A DNA stretch of 64,000 bases, from contig NZ_CP108067.1 of the NCBI RefSeq assembly GCF_036178145.1, forward strand, positions 8,571,001-8,635,000, written 5' to 3'. Source of the DNA: Streptomyces sp. NBC_00273 (lineage in GTDB: Bacteria; Actinomycetota; Actinomycetes; Streptomycetales; Streptomycetaceae). Positions 17,423 through 26,385 of this stretch are shown piece after piece (positions within the stretch are counted from its first letter, which is position 1; each line of letters opens with the position of its first letter). Both the position numbers and the translations under genes were made by a program. The notes under the pieces are model-generated. The model was not told the origin of the DNA and made no database searches. It saw nothing but the letters and a program-made list of their open reading frames with translations.

Positions 17423-20400
17423 ATGCCGCCGCGCCTGAGCATCGTCGTCCCCGTCTACAACGTCGAGCTCTACCTCGACGAGTGCCTGGAATCCATTGCA
17501 TCCCAGACCTTCGAAGACTTCGAAGTCATTCTCGTGGACGACGGGTCCACGGACACGAGCGCCGTCATAGCCAAGGCGTTCGCCGCCAAGGACAAGCGCT
17601 TCCGCGTCGTGATGCAGGACAACGCAGGCCTCGGTGCGGCCCGCAACGTGGGCGCCCGTCACGCCGACAAGGACAGTGAGTACCTGGCCTTCGTCGACAG
17701 TGACGACACGATGCCCGACTACGCCTATCAGCGGCTCATCGAGGCGCTCGACGAGACGGGTTCGGACTTCGCGGGCGGAAACGTCAAGCGCTTCCGCTCC
17801 GTCGGCATGCAGCAGTCCTGGGGACACCGGGCCGCCTTCGCCCGCACCCAGCTGAAGACCCACATCTCGAAGTTCCCGGCGCTGGTCACCGACCGCACCG
17901 CGTGGAACAAGGTCTACCGGCGCAGCTTCTGGGACCGGCACGGCTTCCAGTACCCGGAGGGCATCCTCTACGAGGACGCCCCGGTCAGCATCCCCGCGCA
18001 CTACTTCGCCTCCAGCGTCGACATCATCAGCGACTGCGTCTACCACTGGCGCGTCCGCGAGACCGGCGAGCGCTCGATCACCCAGCGCTCCACCGACCCG
18101 ATCTCCCTCATCGACCGCGTGAAGTCCGTACGCCTGGTCCGCGAGTCCCTCAAGGCCAAGCAGGGCGCCAAGTACGCCCGTTACCTGCGCGACTACGACC
18201 ACAACGTGCTGAGCGAGGAGCTCCCGCTCATCTACAAGTACGTCGGCGAGGGCGGCCCCGAGTTCCGCGCCGCGTTCGTCAAGGAGGTCGGCGGTCTCGT
18301 CCGCGAGATCGGCACCGGCCCCTGGTCCGACCTGACCGTTGCCGACCGGCTCAAGGCGTACCTGGCCGGCGAAGGCCGCGTCGACGACTTCATCGCGCTC
18401 CAGCACCACCAGCGCGACTACAGCTACAGCGTGCCGGTCAAGGGCCTCGCCCGCCCGCAGGCGGACTACCCCTTCCTGCAGGGCCGTCCGCCGGTTCCGG
18501 CGAAGATCCTCACCCTCGGTCCGCGCGAGCGCCGCGTCGTCAGCCGCCTGGAGCAGGCCGCCTGGGCCGACGGCAAGCTGCTGCTGCGCGGCTACGCCCT
18601 GCCCGGCCACCTCGGTGCGGAGAGCCGCCTCGGTTCCCGCAAGATGCTGGTCTTCCGCGAGGGCAACAAGCGCAAGCGCTCCGTCGTGAGCACCCGTACC
18701 GTCGCCTCCCCGATGGCCACGGTGAAGGCCCCGCACCTCGCCCTGCGGCACGCCGACTGGGCCGGCTTCACGGCCGTCGTCGACCCCTCGATCTTCCAGT
18801 CGGGCGGCAAGTGGAACCAGGGCATATGGACCACGTCCATCGCCGTCACCGGTGCCGGCGGGCTGCACCGCGCCCGCCTGCGCGGCGGGGAGAACGACAC
18901 CGGCCAGAACCCGCCCCCGCACTGGGTGGCCCCCGACGTCCGGATCGTCCCGACGGTCTCCGGCGCCCTCACCATCCAGGTGGAGGTCGTTCGCGCCCGC
19001 GCCCTGGACGTCCGCGCCGCGGGTGACGACGCCGTCGAGATCACCGGCGAACTCTCCGCCGAGGCGGTCGGATCCACCACGCTGCAGGCCGTCCACGTCA
19101 CCACGGGCACGGTCCTCTCCTTCCCCCTGGAGAGCGCGGCGTCCGGCGCCGAGCGGGCCTCGTTCACCGCCCGCGTACCGCTGGCCGACCTGGCCGCCGT
19201 ACCGGACGCCGCGTGCGAGCCCGGCGAATGGGCCCCCGAGCCCTGGAGCCTCTCCGTCGTCGGCGCCGACGGCACCGAGCACCGCATGGTGCACGACGAG
19301 CGCGGTGGATTCGACGGCCTGGTCCTGCCCCTGCCCGGTGAGGACGGCGGACGCTCCCTCTTCGCCAAGCGCGGGAACACCGGACACCTGACCCTGTCCG
19401 TACAGCCCTCGCCGCCGCTGGTCGACGGGGTCGCCGCCGAAGACGGCACCCTCACCCTGCGGGGCCGCTTCGTCGCGCCGACCGACGAGCCGTACGAGTT
19501 GGTCCTGCACAACGCGAACGGCGTGGAGTTCAGCTACCCCGTCACCCGCGACGGGGACGCCTTCGAGGCCGTCTTCCGGCCCGTGCTCCCCGAGGCGTAC
19601 GCCGGCCTGACCACGCTCCCCGAGGGCCGCTGGTGGCCGACGATGCGCCCGGTCGCCCAGGGCGGAACCACCGCCGGACTCCTCGGTGTCGACCGCGGCG
19701 CCCCCGTACAGATGGGCCCCGGCCTGCTCTTCGCCGGGCCGCACCCGGTCACCGTGCAGGGCCGCCGGATGCGGGTCGAGACCCGCTTCCACGACCGCAT
19801 GGTGCTGGTCGCCGACCCGCTGATCAGCCCGCACGACCGCTCCAACTACGCGCAGCGCGTCGCCCGGTTCGAGACCTACCCGGCGCAGCGCGCCCTGCCG
19901 GTCAAGGACATCGTCGTCTACGACACCCACCACGGGCAGGGCTGCGGCGATTCGCCGCGCGCCATCCACGAGGAACTGGTGCGCCGCGGCGAGAAGCTGG
20001 AGCACGTCTGGCTGGTCCGCGACGGCCAGACCGAGGTCCCGGAGACCGCCCGCGCCGTCCAGTACAAGAGCGTGGAGTCGTGGGAGGTGCTGGCCCGCGC
20101 CCGTTACTTCGTGACCAACGACACCGTGCCGGGGCGCTTCGAGCGCCGCGCCGGCCAGGTCGTCGTGCAGACGTGGCACGGTACGCCGATCAAGGAGATC
20201 GGTCACGACTTCGTGCACGACTACTACACGAGCCCGGAGATCCTGGAGGGGCTGGAGCACGACAGCGCCCAGTGGACCCTGCTGGCCTCCCCGAGCTCCT
20301 ACGCCACGCCCCTCCTCAAGCGCGCCCTCGGCTACGACGGCGAGGTCATCGAGGCGGGCGCCCCGCGTGCGGACGCCCTGGTGCGGCCCGACGCGCAGCG

Positions 20401-21001
20401 GATCGCCGAGGTCCGCCGCCGGCTCGGCCTGCCCGAGGGCAAGAAGGTCGTCCTCTACATGCCCACGTGGCGCGAGAACAACGAGGGCTTCTCGGGCGGC
20501 TACAAGCTCGATCTGCGGATCGACCTGGACCAGGCCCGCCGTGAGCTGGGCGAGGACCACGTCCTGCTGATCCGTAGCCACCACCACGTGACGGAGCAGG
20601 TCCGCGACGGCGTCCGCGACGGGTTCGTCGTCGACGTGTCCCGCTGGCCCGACGCGACCGACCTGCTGCTGGTCGCCGACGTGCTGATCTCGGACTACTC
20701 CTCCGCGATGTTCGACTTCGCGCACACCGACCGGCCGATCCTGCTCTTCACGTACGACCTGGAGCACTACCGCGGCACGCTGCGCGGCTTCAACTTCGAC
20801 CTGGAGGCGAAGGCCCCGGGACCGCTGCTCGCGGACTCGGCGAGCCTGATCGAGGCCGTGCGCAACGCGGACGCGGTCGGGGCGGAGTACGCCGAAGCGC
20901 GGGCGGCGTTCCGCGCCGAGTTCTGCGACCTGGACAACGGAAACGCCACCGAGTGCGTCGTCGAGCGCATGCTCGCGATGGGCGCGGAGCCCGCCAAGTA
21001 A
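17423..21001 (+). CDS. bifunctional GT2 glycosyltransferase / CDP-glycerol glycerophosphotransferase (TagF-like)
   Basis: The 1192-aa protein starts with a family 2 glycosyltransferase (about 1-320: LSIVVPVYNVELYL, the DDGSTD loop, FVDSDD). A long beta-rich middle region follows (about 370-800). The C-terminus is a CDP-glycerol:glycerophosphate glycerophosphotransferase domain (about 830-1185) with VVQTWHGTPIKEIG, YMPTWRENN and SDYSSAMFDFAHTDRPILLF. Such enzymes polymerise poly(glycerol phosphate)-type teichoic acid or decorate cell-wall glycopolymers at the cytoplasmic face of the membrane. It stands alone in transcription, with palindromes upstream and a 16-bp terminator downstream. No other wall-polymer gene is in the window. 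Confidence 0.9.
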   Translation: MPPRLSIVVPVYNVELYLDECLESIASQTFEDFEVILVDDGSTDTSAVIAKAFAAKDKRFRVVMQDNAGLGAARNVGARHADKDSEYLAFVDSDDTMPDYAYQRLIEALDETGSDFAGGNVKRFRSVGMQQSWGHRAAFARTQLKTHISKFPALVTDRTAWNKVYRRSFWDRHGFQYPEGILYEDAPVSIPAHYFASSVDIISDCVYHWRVRETGERSITQRSTDPISLIDRVKSVRLVRESLKAKQGAKYARYLRDYDHNVLSEELPLIYKYVGEGGPEFRAAFVKEVGGLVREIGTGPWSDLTVADRLKAYLAGEGRVDDFIALQHHQRDYSYSVPVKGLARPQADYPFLQGRPPVPAKILTLGPRERRVVSRLEQAAWADGKLLLRGYALPGHLGAESRLGSRKMLVFREGNKRKRSVVSTRTVASPMATVKAPHLALRHADWAGFTAVVDPSIFQSGGKWNQGIWTTSIAVTGAGGLHRARLRGGENDTGQNPPPHWVAPDVRIVPTVSGALTIQVEVVRARALDVRAAGDDAVEITGELSAEAVGSTTLQAVHVTTGTVLSFPLESAASGAERASFTARVPLADLAAVPDAACEPGEWAPEPWSLSVVGADGTEHRMVHDERGGFDGLVLPLPGEDGGRSLFAKRGNTGHLTLSVQPSPPLVDGVAAEDGTLTLRGRFVAPTDEPYELVLHNANGVEFSYPVTRDGDAFEAVFRPVLPEAYAGLTTLPEGRWWPTMRPVAQGGTTAGLLGVDRGAPVQMGPGLLFAGPHPVTVQGRRMRVETRFHDRMVLVADPLISPHDRSNYAQRVARFETYPAQRALPVKDIVVYDTHHGQGCGDSPRAIHEELVRRGEKLEHVWLVRDGQTEVPETARAVQYKSVESWEVLARARYFVTNDTVPGRFERRAGQVVVQTWHGTPIKEIGHDFVHDYYTSPEILEGLEHDSAQWTLLASPSSYATPLLKRALGYDGEVIEAGAPRADALVRPDAQRIAEVRRRLGLPEGKKVVLYMPTWRENNEGFSGGYKLDLRIDLDQARRELGEDHVLLIRSHHHVTEQVRDGVRDGFVVDVSRWPDATDLLLVADVLISDYSSAMFDFAHTDRPILLFTYDLEHYRGTLRGFNFDLEAKAPGPLLADSASLIEAVRNADAVGAEYAEARAAFRAEFCDLDNGNATECVVERMLAMGAEPAK

Positions 21002-21031
21002 GCCGAACGGGCGAATTACCGGCTGAATGCG

Positions 21032-21076
21032 GACCGGCCCCGGACCCACCGATGAATTTCGGGTCCGGGGCCGGTC
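21032..21076 (+). terminator. 16-bp perfect hairpin after the TagF-like gene
   Basis: Arms 21032-21047 and 21061-21076 are perfect complements (GACCGGCCCCGGACCC and its complement) with a 13-nt loop, 31 nt past the stop codon. Confidence 0.85.
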
Positions 21077-21126
21077 TGTATGTGAGGGACGGTGTCCACC
21101 GTCCACCCACCGGCCCGGAGGCAGAG

Positions 21127-21609
21127 ATGAGCGGCAAGGGATTCACCACGTGTCTGTGGTTCGACGGCAACGCGGAAGCGGCCGCCGACTACTACCTGTC
21201 CGTCTTCAAGGACGGCAAGCTCGGCCGGATCGGCCGGTACACGGAGGCGGGCCCCGGCCAGGCCGACTCCGTGATGGTCGTGGAGTTCGAGATCAACGGC
21301 CAGCAGTTCATCGGCCTCAACGGTGGCCCGCAGTTCCCCTTCACCGAGGCGATCTCCTTCCAGATCCGCTGTGCCGACGAGGCGGAGGCGGACTACTACT
21401 GGGACGCGCTGACCGGTGACGGTGGCGAGGAGGGCGTCTGCGGCTGGGTCAAGGACAGGTTCGGCGTGTCCTGGCAGGTCATCCCGCCGGGCGCCATCGA
21501 CCTGATCGCCGACCCGGACCCCGGGCGGGCCGCCCGGGCCACCGCCGCCATGATGCAGATGAAGAAGCTGGACGTGACGGAGATGCGCCGGGCGGCGGAC
21601 GCGGGCTAG
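21127..21609 (+). CDS. VOC-superfamily (PhnB-like) protein
   Basis: The 160-aa protein has the paired beta-alpha-beta-beta-beta modules of the vicinal oxygen chelate fold. KGFTTCLWFDGNAEAAADYYLSVF opens it, and VCGWVKDRFGVSWQVIP closes it, both typical of PhnB/3-demethylubiquinone methyltransferase-like proteins. Close relatives have no proven reaction and several act in resistance or as small-molecule binders. The ATG at 21127 follows GGAGG. A strong terminator separates it from the upstream gene. Confidence 0.85.
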   Translation: MSGKGFTTCLWFDGNAEAAADYYLSVFKDGKLGRIGRYTEAGPGQADSVMVVEFEINGQQFIGLNGGPQFPFTEAISFQIRCADEAEADYYWDALTGDGGEEGVCGWVKDRFGVSWQVIPPGAIDLIADPDPGRAARATAAMMQMKKLDVTEMRRAADAG

Positions 21610-21634
21610 GGCCCGGGCCGGGGGCCAGGCCGGG

Positions 21635-22363
21635 CTAGGGTGCGGCGAACCTGGCCAGGACGGCCGGCAGGGCGGTGCCGATCGGCTCGCGGACGATCTC
21701 TTCGGCCAGCGGGTCGTACGGGGTCTCCTCCGCGTTCACGATGATCAGCCGGGCCCCGGCCTCCGCGGCCATCCCGGCGAGCGATGCTGCGGGCTGCACC
21801 TGCAGGGACGACCCGACGGCGATGAAGACCTGGCACCCCTTGGCCACGGCGATCGCCTGCCCCAGCACCTCGGGGTCGAGTCGCTGGCCGAACATCACGG
21901 TCGCCGACTTGAGGATCCCGCCGCACACCAGGCAGGCGGGATCCGGCTCCCCGGCGGCCACCCGGGCCAGCGCCTCGTCCATGCCCGACCGGGCGTGGCA
22001 GGCCGTGCAGACCACCGACCGGGCGCTGCCGTGCAGCTCGAACACCTTGCGGTCGGGCATCCCGGCGAGCTGGTGCAGCCCGTCCACGTTCTGGGTGATC
22101 ACCCGCACCGGGGTGCCACCGCGCTCCAGCTCCGCCACGGCCAGGTGCGCGGCGTTCGGCCGTGCTCCGAGCGCGCCGATCTCGGCGCGCATCAGCCAGG
22201 AGCGGCGCCGGATCTCCGGATCGGCCATGTAGTACGCGTAGGTCACGAGCTTTTCGGCGTCGGGATCCTGCCGCCACAGGCCCTGGGGCCCCCGGTAGTC
22301 CGGAATTCCGGAGTCGGTCGACATTCCGGCCCCGCTGAACACTGCGACAAGTGGCTTCCCCAT
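21635..22363 (-). CDS. Sir2-family NAD-dependent protein deacylase
   Basis: The 242-aa sirtuin has the Rossmann NAD site [15 protein letters not shown] (11-25), TQNVDGLH (90-97), catalytic H111 in ELHGS, and four zinc cysteines C119, C122, C144 and C147. The spacing of 21 residues between cysteine pairs is within the family range. It would remove acetyl or longer acyl groups from lysines, for example on acyl-CoA synthetases. The gene is monocistronic and converges on the VOC gene; the 25-nt gap contains a GCCCGG/CCGGGC repeat that may end both transcripts. Confidence 0.92.
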   Translation of the reverse strand: MGKPLVAVFSGAGMSTDSGIPDYRGPQGLWRQDPDAEKLVTYAYYMADPEIRRRSWLMRAEIGALGARPNAAHLAVAELERGGTPVRVITQNVDGLHQLAGMPDRKVFELHGSARSVVCTACHARSGMDEALARVAAGEPDPACLVCGGILKSATVMFGQRLDPEVLGQAIAVAKGCQVFIAVGSSLQVQPAASLAGMAAEAGARLIIVNAEETPYDPLAEEIVREPIGTALPAVLARFAAP

Positions 22364-22515
22364 GCACCGACCCTACGTACGGGCAAGGGCAGCCCGCGAG
22401 CCCATTTCCGCGCACCCGCCGGAGGGTCGTTTCTGCGGTGAATCCCGCCCCCCACAGGAGTGAGATCCGGGCCCCGCCCTCCCGATCTGCCGGCCCGGCG
22501 GGTACAAGACCGGAC

Positions 22516-22944
22516 ATGATGCTCAAGCCGTACCGCCTCGGTGCCCTGCTGCTGACCCTGCTCGCGCTCCCGGTCATGCCGTCCGTTCCCGCCCTCGCCG
22601 CGCCCGCCGCCGTCGCGGGGAGGGGACACACCGCTGCCCAGATCAGCGAGTTCCTCATCGGCTTCTACGGTGACCACGGTCCTTCCGAGCAGGACCGGGA
22701 GAACCAGGTCTCGCAGATCCTCAAGGAGAGACAGCAGGTCAATGAAGAGATCGACGTCCTGCTCTGCTCCCAGGAGGAGCCGCAGGACATCAGCGTCGGC
22801 CCGGTCACCGTCGCCAAGACGGCCTCGGTGGGTTGGGCCACCGTGACCACCCACTGGGCCTCCGGCACCACCGACACCTTCACCGCGTACGTACGTCTGG
22901 ACTCCAACCCCATCCGGCTCGACGACGTGATCTGCGCGGGCTGA
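22516..22944 (+). CDS. small secreted protein, unknown function
   Basis: The 142-aa protein begins with a Sec signal (KPYRLGALLLTLLALPVMPSVPALAAPA, cleavage near residue 30-33). The mature part of about 110 residues starts with a helical region (QISEFLIGFYGDHGPSEQDR...ILKERQQVNEEIDVLLCSQ) and ends in strands. Two cysteines, in LLCSQ and VICAG, could form a disulfide. The start could be either of two adjacent ATGs at 22516 and 22519. I do not recognise a characterised family. Confidence 0.7.
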   Translation: MMLKPYRLGALLLTLLALPVMPSVPALAAPAAVAGRGHTAAQISEFLIGFYGDHGPSEQDRENQVSQILKERQQVNEEIDVLLCSQEEPQDISVGPVTVAKTASVGWATVTTHWASGTTDTFTAYVRLDSNPIRLDDVICAG

Positions 22945-22986
22945 AAGCCGTACGGTGATCGGCGGGGACGTCCATAGGGTGGGTGC

Positions 22987-23937
22987 ATGTCTACGACGAC
23001 CACGACCACCACCGTCCTCTACTGCCGCGACCCGTTGAACGAGCGCCGGGCCGACGCCCACTTCGCCGCGCAGGCCCGGCAGTTGCGCGACGCCGGGGGC
23101 ACCGCCCTGCTCATCGACCACGACGCGCTGCTGGCCGGGGACGCCGAACGGGCCGTCGCGCGCGTGCCGGAGGGGGCCGGAGCCGTCTGGTACCGCGGCT
23201 GGATGATCCCTTCGGGCCACTACGCCGCACTGGACGCGGCCCTGCGCCGGCGCGGTGGCGAGCTGGTCGTCACCCCGGAGGCGTACCGCAGGGCGCACGA
23301 ACTCCCCGGCTGGTACGAGACCTTCGCGGGCCTGACCCCGGTCAGCGGCTGGTTGCCGGCGGCTGCGGGGGCGGTCCCGGACCCGGAGGGCCTCGCGGCC
23401 CTGGTGGCGGGCCTGCCGCCGGGAGCCGCCATCGTCAAGGACTACGTGAAGTCCCGCAAGCACGAGTGGGACGAGGCCTGTTACGTGCCCGACCTCGCCG
23501 ACCGGGCCGCGCTGAACCGCGTCGTCGCCCGCCTCGTCGAACTGCAGGGCGAGTTCCTGGCGGGCGGGGTGGTGGTGCGGGCCTTCGAGCGCTTCGTCAC
23601 ACCGGAGGCGACGGCCGCGGAGGTACGGGTGTGGTGGCGGGACGGGGTACCGCGGCTGGTCACCGCCCACCCCGACAGTCCGGTCGACGCGGTTCCGGAA
23701 CCGGCCCTCGAGTCGGCCCTCGAACCGGTCCGGGCGGCAGTCGAGGCGCTGGGCTGCCCCTTCGTGACCACCGACCTCGCGCTGCGCGCGGACGGGGTCT
23801 GGCGCGTCGTCGAAGTGGGGGACGGGCAGGTCAGCGACCTCCACCCGGAGGCCGATCAGGCCGCGTTCGTCCGCCTTCTGACGGATCATCAAGCACCCCT
23901 GCGCGCACCGGCCCCATCTGGTACAACACCGGCATGA
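22987..23937 (+). CDS. ATP-grasp domain protein (DUF4343-like)
   Basis: The 316-aa cytosolic protein carries late ATP-grasp features: AAIVKDYVKSRKHEWDEACYV provides a nucleotide-binding lysine, and the C-terminal ALRADGVWRVVEVGDGQVS matches the metal-binding strand with V-x-E-x-G-D-G. The N-terminal third is a pre-ATP-grasp-like fold (YCRDPLNERRADAHF). Enzymes of this type ligate a carboxylate to an amine or thiol. It overlaps the next start by 4 nt, so it probably works with the acetyltransferase. The substrate is unknown. Confidence 0.75.
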   Translation: MSTTTTTTTVLYCRDPLNERRADAHFAAQARQLRDAGGTALLIDHDALLAGDAERAVARVPEGAGAVWYRGWMIPSGHYAALDAALRRRGGELVVTPEAYRRAHELPGWYETFAGLTPVSGWLPAAAGAVPDPEGLAALVAGLPPGAAIVKDYVKSRKHEWDEACYVPDLADRAALNRVVARLVELQGEFLAGGVVVRAFERFVTPEATAAEVRVWWRDGVPRLVTAHPDSPVDAVPEPALESALEPVRAAVEALGCPFVTTDLALRADGVWRVVEVGDGQVSDLHPEADQAAFVRLLTDHQAPLRAPAPSGTTPA

Positions 23938-24782
23938 CGGGATTCGAGATCGCCGGTGCGAGCGCCGCCGACATGAGGCTGATCCGTGACTGGGCCGACG
24001 AGGAGGGCTGGAACCCGGGGGACTCGGACCGGTTCGCCTTCGCGGTCGCCGACCCGGAGGGGTTCCTGATCGGGCGGCTGGACGGCGAGCCGGTGGCCTG
24101 CATCTCCGCCGTGCGGTACGGCGGAGGCTTCGGCTTCATCGGCTTCTACATCGCCCGGCCGGCCGTCCGCGGCCAGGGGTACGGCATCCGGCTGTGGCGC
24201 GCCGGGATGGAACGGCTCGACGGCCGGCTCGTGGGCCTGGACGGGGTCGTCGATCAGCAGGCCAACTACCGGAAATCGGGATTCCGCCCGGCCTGGAACA
24301 ACTTCCGCTACGAAGGCACCCCACAGGGGGACGACGACGGCGCGGTCGAGGTCGAGGTCGTGGACGCGGGCACCCTTCCCTTCGGTCGGCTCGCCGCCTA
24401 CGACCGACGGTTCTTCCCCGCGCCGCGGGACGCCTTCCTGTCCGCCTGGACCGGGCTGCCCGGCCGCACCGCCCTGGCCGCCGTCCGGGACGGCCGCATC
24501 GAGGGCCTCGGCGTGATCCGCCCCTCCAGCGCCGCCCATCGGATCGGCCCGCTCTACGCGGCCACTCCGGCGGTGGCTGCGTCCCTGCTGCGGGAGTTGG
24601 CCCGCCGCGCCCCCGACGGCCTGGTGTCCGTGGACGTACCGGACGCCAACCCGGTGGCCGCCGCGCTCTTCGAACGCCTCGGCCTCGCCCCGGCCTTCGA
24701 GACCGCCCGGATGTACACGGGGCCGGCGCCGGACCTCGCCCTGACGGAGCTCTTCGGGGTGACCAGTCTCGAACTGGGATGA
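23934..24782 (+). CDS. GNAT acetyltransferase, two-domain
   Basis: The 282-aa protein has an N-terminal GNAT domain (about 1-130) with the acetyl-CoA loop VRGQGYGIRLW near 81-91, and a second GNAT-like C-terminal half (about 140-270, YAATPAVAASLLRELARR...NPVAAALFERLGL). It is translationally coupled to the ATP-grasp gene by an ATGA overlap. The pair could modify an amino acid or peptide, but nothing in the sequence fixes the substrate. Confidence 0.85.
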   Translation: MTGFEIAGASAADMRLIRDWADEEGWNPGDSDRFAFAVADPEGFLIGRLDGEPVACISAVRYGGGFGFIGFYIARPAVRGQGYGIRLWRAGMERLDGRLVGLDGVVDQQANYRKSGFRPAWNNFRYEGTPQGDDDGAVEVEVVDAGTLPFGRLAAYDRRFFPAPRDAFLSAWTGLPGRTALAAVRDGRIEGLGVIRPSSAAHRIGPLYAATPAVAASLLRELARRAPDGLVSVDVPDANPVAAALFERLGLAPAFETARMYTGPAPDLALTELFGVTSLELG

Positions 24783-24825
24783 GGATCCGGCCCTGTTGGC
24801 GGCAGTGGCGGGGCCCCGGTGAGCC

Positions 24826-24860
24826 GGGCCGGACGGCGGTCGCACGGCGCCGCCCGGCCC
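24826..24860. terminator. candidate bidirectional terminator
   Basis: GGGCCGG (24826-24832) pairs with CCGGCCC (24854-24860), and an inner GGCG/CGCC extends the stem past a small bulge. It lies between the GNAT gene and the convergent subtilisin inhibitor gene. Confidence 0.5.
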
Positions 24861-24876
24861 ACCGCTCCACGAGGGG

Positions 24877-25320
24877 TCAGAAGCCGAACAGTGCGCCGGA
24901 GGTGTTCCGTAGACCGCACGGATTGGCGAAGGTGTACGTGTAGCTGAGCCGACGACCCTGCCACACGCCGACGGCCGTCACCGTCATCGGGTTCCACTCC
25001 CTGGTACAGACGGCGCCGGCGGCCGGTGCGGCCAGCGGGTCGAGCTGTGAGCCGTTCGCGCGTAACTCGGCGCACGCCGCGGCCGGGTTCGGGTGCGTCC
25101 CGCCGGGCGCCGGCGAGCAGACGAGGGTCACCGCGCGCAGGACCGTGCCCTTCTTGGCATCGGGCCCGGCCGTCACGCTGAGCACCAGCGCGGACGGCGC
25201 GTACAGGCTCTCCGTACCGGTCGGTGCGGCTCCGGCCGTACCCGGCCAGGCCAGCGCGGTGAGCGCGGTGAGCGCCATGGCGGCGGAACCGAGCCCGAGA
25301 CCCCTTGCGATGGACCGCAT
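24877..25320 (-). CDS. ssi: Streptomyces subtilisin inhibitor (SSI) family protein
   Basis: The 147-aa precursor has a Sec signal (1-31, ending TAGAA) and a mature SSI domain. SLYAPSALVLSV, AVTLVCSPAPGGTHPNPAAACAEL and VGVWQGRRLSYTYTFANPC follow the family closely. Four cysteines (C68, C83, C105, C135) make the two expected disulfides. The reactive loop CTREW aligns with CPMVY of the type protein, putting arginine (R107) at P1 with E108 at P1', so trypsin-like proteases are the predicted main target. It acts outside the cell and may restrain secreted proteases during development. AGGGAG precedes the ATG at 25320; a longer frame would hide the signal peptide. Confidence 0.92.
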   Translation of the reverse strand: MRSIARGLGLGSAAMALTALTALAWPGTAGAAPTGTESLYAPSALVLSVTAGPDAKKGTVLRAVTLVCSPAPGGTHPNPAAACAELRANGSQLDPLAAPAAGAVCTREWNPMTVTAVGVWQGRRLSYTYTFANPCGLRNTSGALFGF

Positions 25321-25647
25321 TTCGAACACTCCCTTGGGTTGGTGTTTCGGATAGCGGACGCAGTCTTGCCGACCCGAGCCGTGAACGCCCGTTCGGACCC
25401 CCATTTCTCGTCACCGATCGTGTACGAATGATTGCAGACAGCAGCCGTGCGAGCGGGCTGACCTGTGCGGGAGCGGGCCGCCGAATCGGCCGAACACCGA
25501 CCGGGACACCCCCGCGAAACCTGTCGCACCACGCCCGTGATCTGCCCGGAGGGGGTCTGGACCCCCTCCGGGGGTAGGGCCGGCCCCACCCCGGGGACAC
25601 GCCCTGGGCCCGCTGTGCCGCGCCGCCCGCGACGGTTGGCTGGAGCC
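25321..25647. other. 327-nt divergent region between ssi and the ABC exporter
   Basis: This gap holds the ribosome site of the inhibitor gene and the 28-bp palindromic element at 25545-25572 described separately. I see no further gene. Confidence 0.5.
25545..25572. promoter_or_regulatory. 28-bp near-continuous palindrome before the ABC exporter
   Basis: Two perfect 13-bp arms (CCCGGAGGGGGTC and its complement) are separated only by TG. The 2-nt gap argues against an RNA hairpin and for a dimeric regulator. It ends 75 nt before the exporter start. No regulator gene is adjacent, so the binding protein is encoded elsewhere. Confidence 0.6.
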
Positions 25648-26385
25648 ATGGAATACGACGCGATCCAACTCAAGGACGTCACGCGGGTCTTCGGCGCCGG
25701 AGACCGGGCGGTCACCGCCCTCGACCGGGTCTCCCTCGACGTCCCCCGGGGCACCTTCACCGCCGTCATGGGCCCCTCCGGCTCCGGCAAGTCCACCCTG
25801 CTGCAATGCGCGGCAGGACTCGACCGGCCCACGTCCGGCGGTGTGAGCGTGGGCGGCACCGAACTCGGCGGGCTCGGCGAGACCCGACTGACCCTGCTGC
25901 GTCGCGACCGCATCGGCTTCGTCTTCCAGGCCTTCAACCTGCTGCCCGCCCTGACGGCCGAACAGAACGTCGCGCTGCCGCTGCGGTTGGCCGGCCGCCG
26001 CCCCGCCAGGGCCGAGGTCCGCGAGGCCCTCGCCCGGGTGGGCCTCGGCGACCGGGCCCGGCACCGGCCCGCGCAGCTGTCCGGCGGGCAGCAGCAGCGC
26101 GTGGCCCTGGCCCGCGCCCTGATCACCCGCCCCGAGGTGCTCTTCGGCGACGAACCCACCGGCGCCCTGGACTCGCAGACCGGCCGCGGGGTGCTCACCC
26201 TGCTCCGGGCCATGGTCGACACCGAACGCCAGACCGTCGTCATGGTCACCCACGACCCCGTGGCCGCTTCCTACGCGGACCGCGTGGTCTTCCTCGCCGA
26301 CGGCCGGGTGAACGGTGAACTCCGGGGCGCACGCGCCCAGGACATCGCCGCCCGCATGACCGCGCTCGAGGGAGCGCCGTGCTGA
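25648..26385 (+). CDS. MacB/LolD-type ABC transporter ATP-binding protein
   Basis: The 245-aa ATPase has Walker A GPSGSGKST (42-50), a Q-loop FQAFNLLP, signature LSGGQQQR, Walker B VLFGDEPTGALD and an H-loop VTHD. These are all intact and of the MacB/LolD subclass that powers FtsX-type mechanotransmission exporters. It overlaps the permease start (GTG at 26379) by 7 nt, so the two are made together. The upstream palindrome probably sets expression. Confidence 0.93.
   Translation: MEYDAIQLKDVTRVFGAGDRAVTALDRVSLDVPRGTFTAVMGPSGSGKSTLLQCAAGLDRPTSGGVSVGGTELGGLGETRLTLLRRDRIGFVFQAFNLLPALTAEQNVALPLRLAGRRPARAEVREALARVGLGDRARHRPAQLSGGQQQRVALARALITRPEVLFGDEPTGALDSQTGRGVLTLLRAMVDTERQTVVMVTHDPVAASYADRVVFLADGRVNGELRGARAQDIAARMTALEGAPC

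Noticed and set aside
17384..21106. A 1240-aa open frame opposite the TagF-like gene
   Set aside because: The plus-strand frame has clear GT2 and TagF motifs; the minus frame has none and shows shadow composition.
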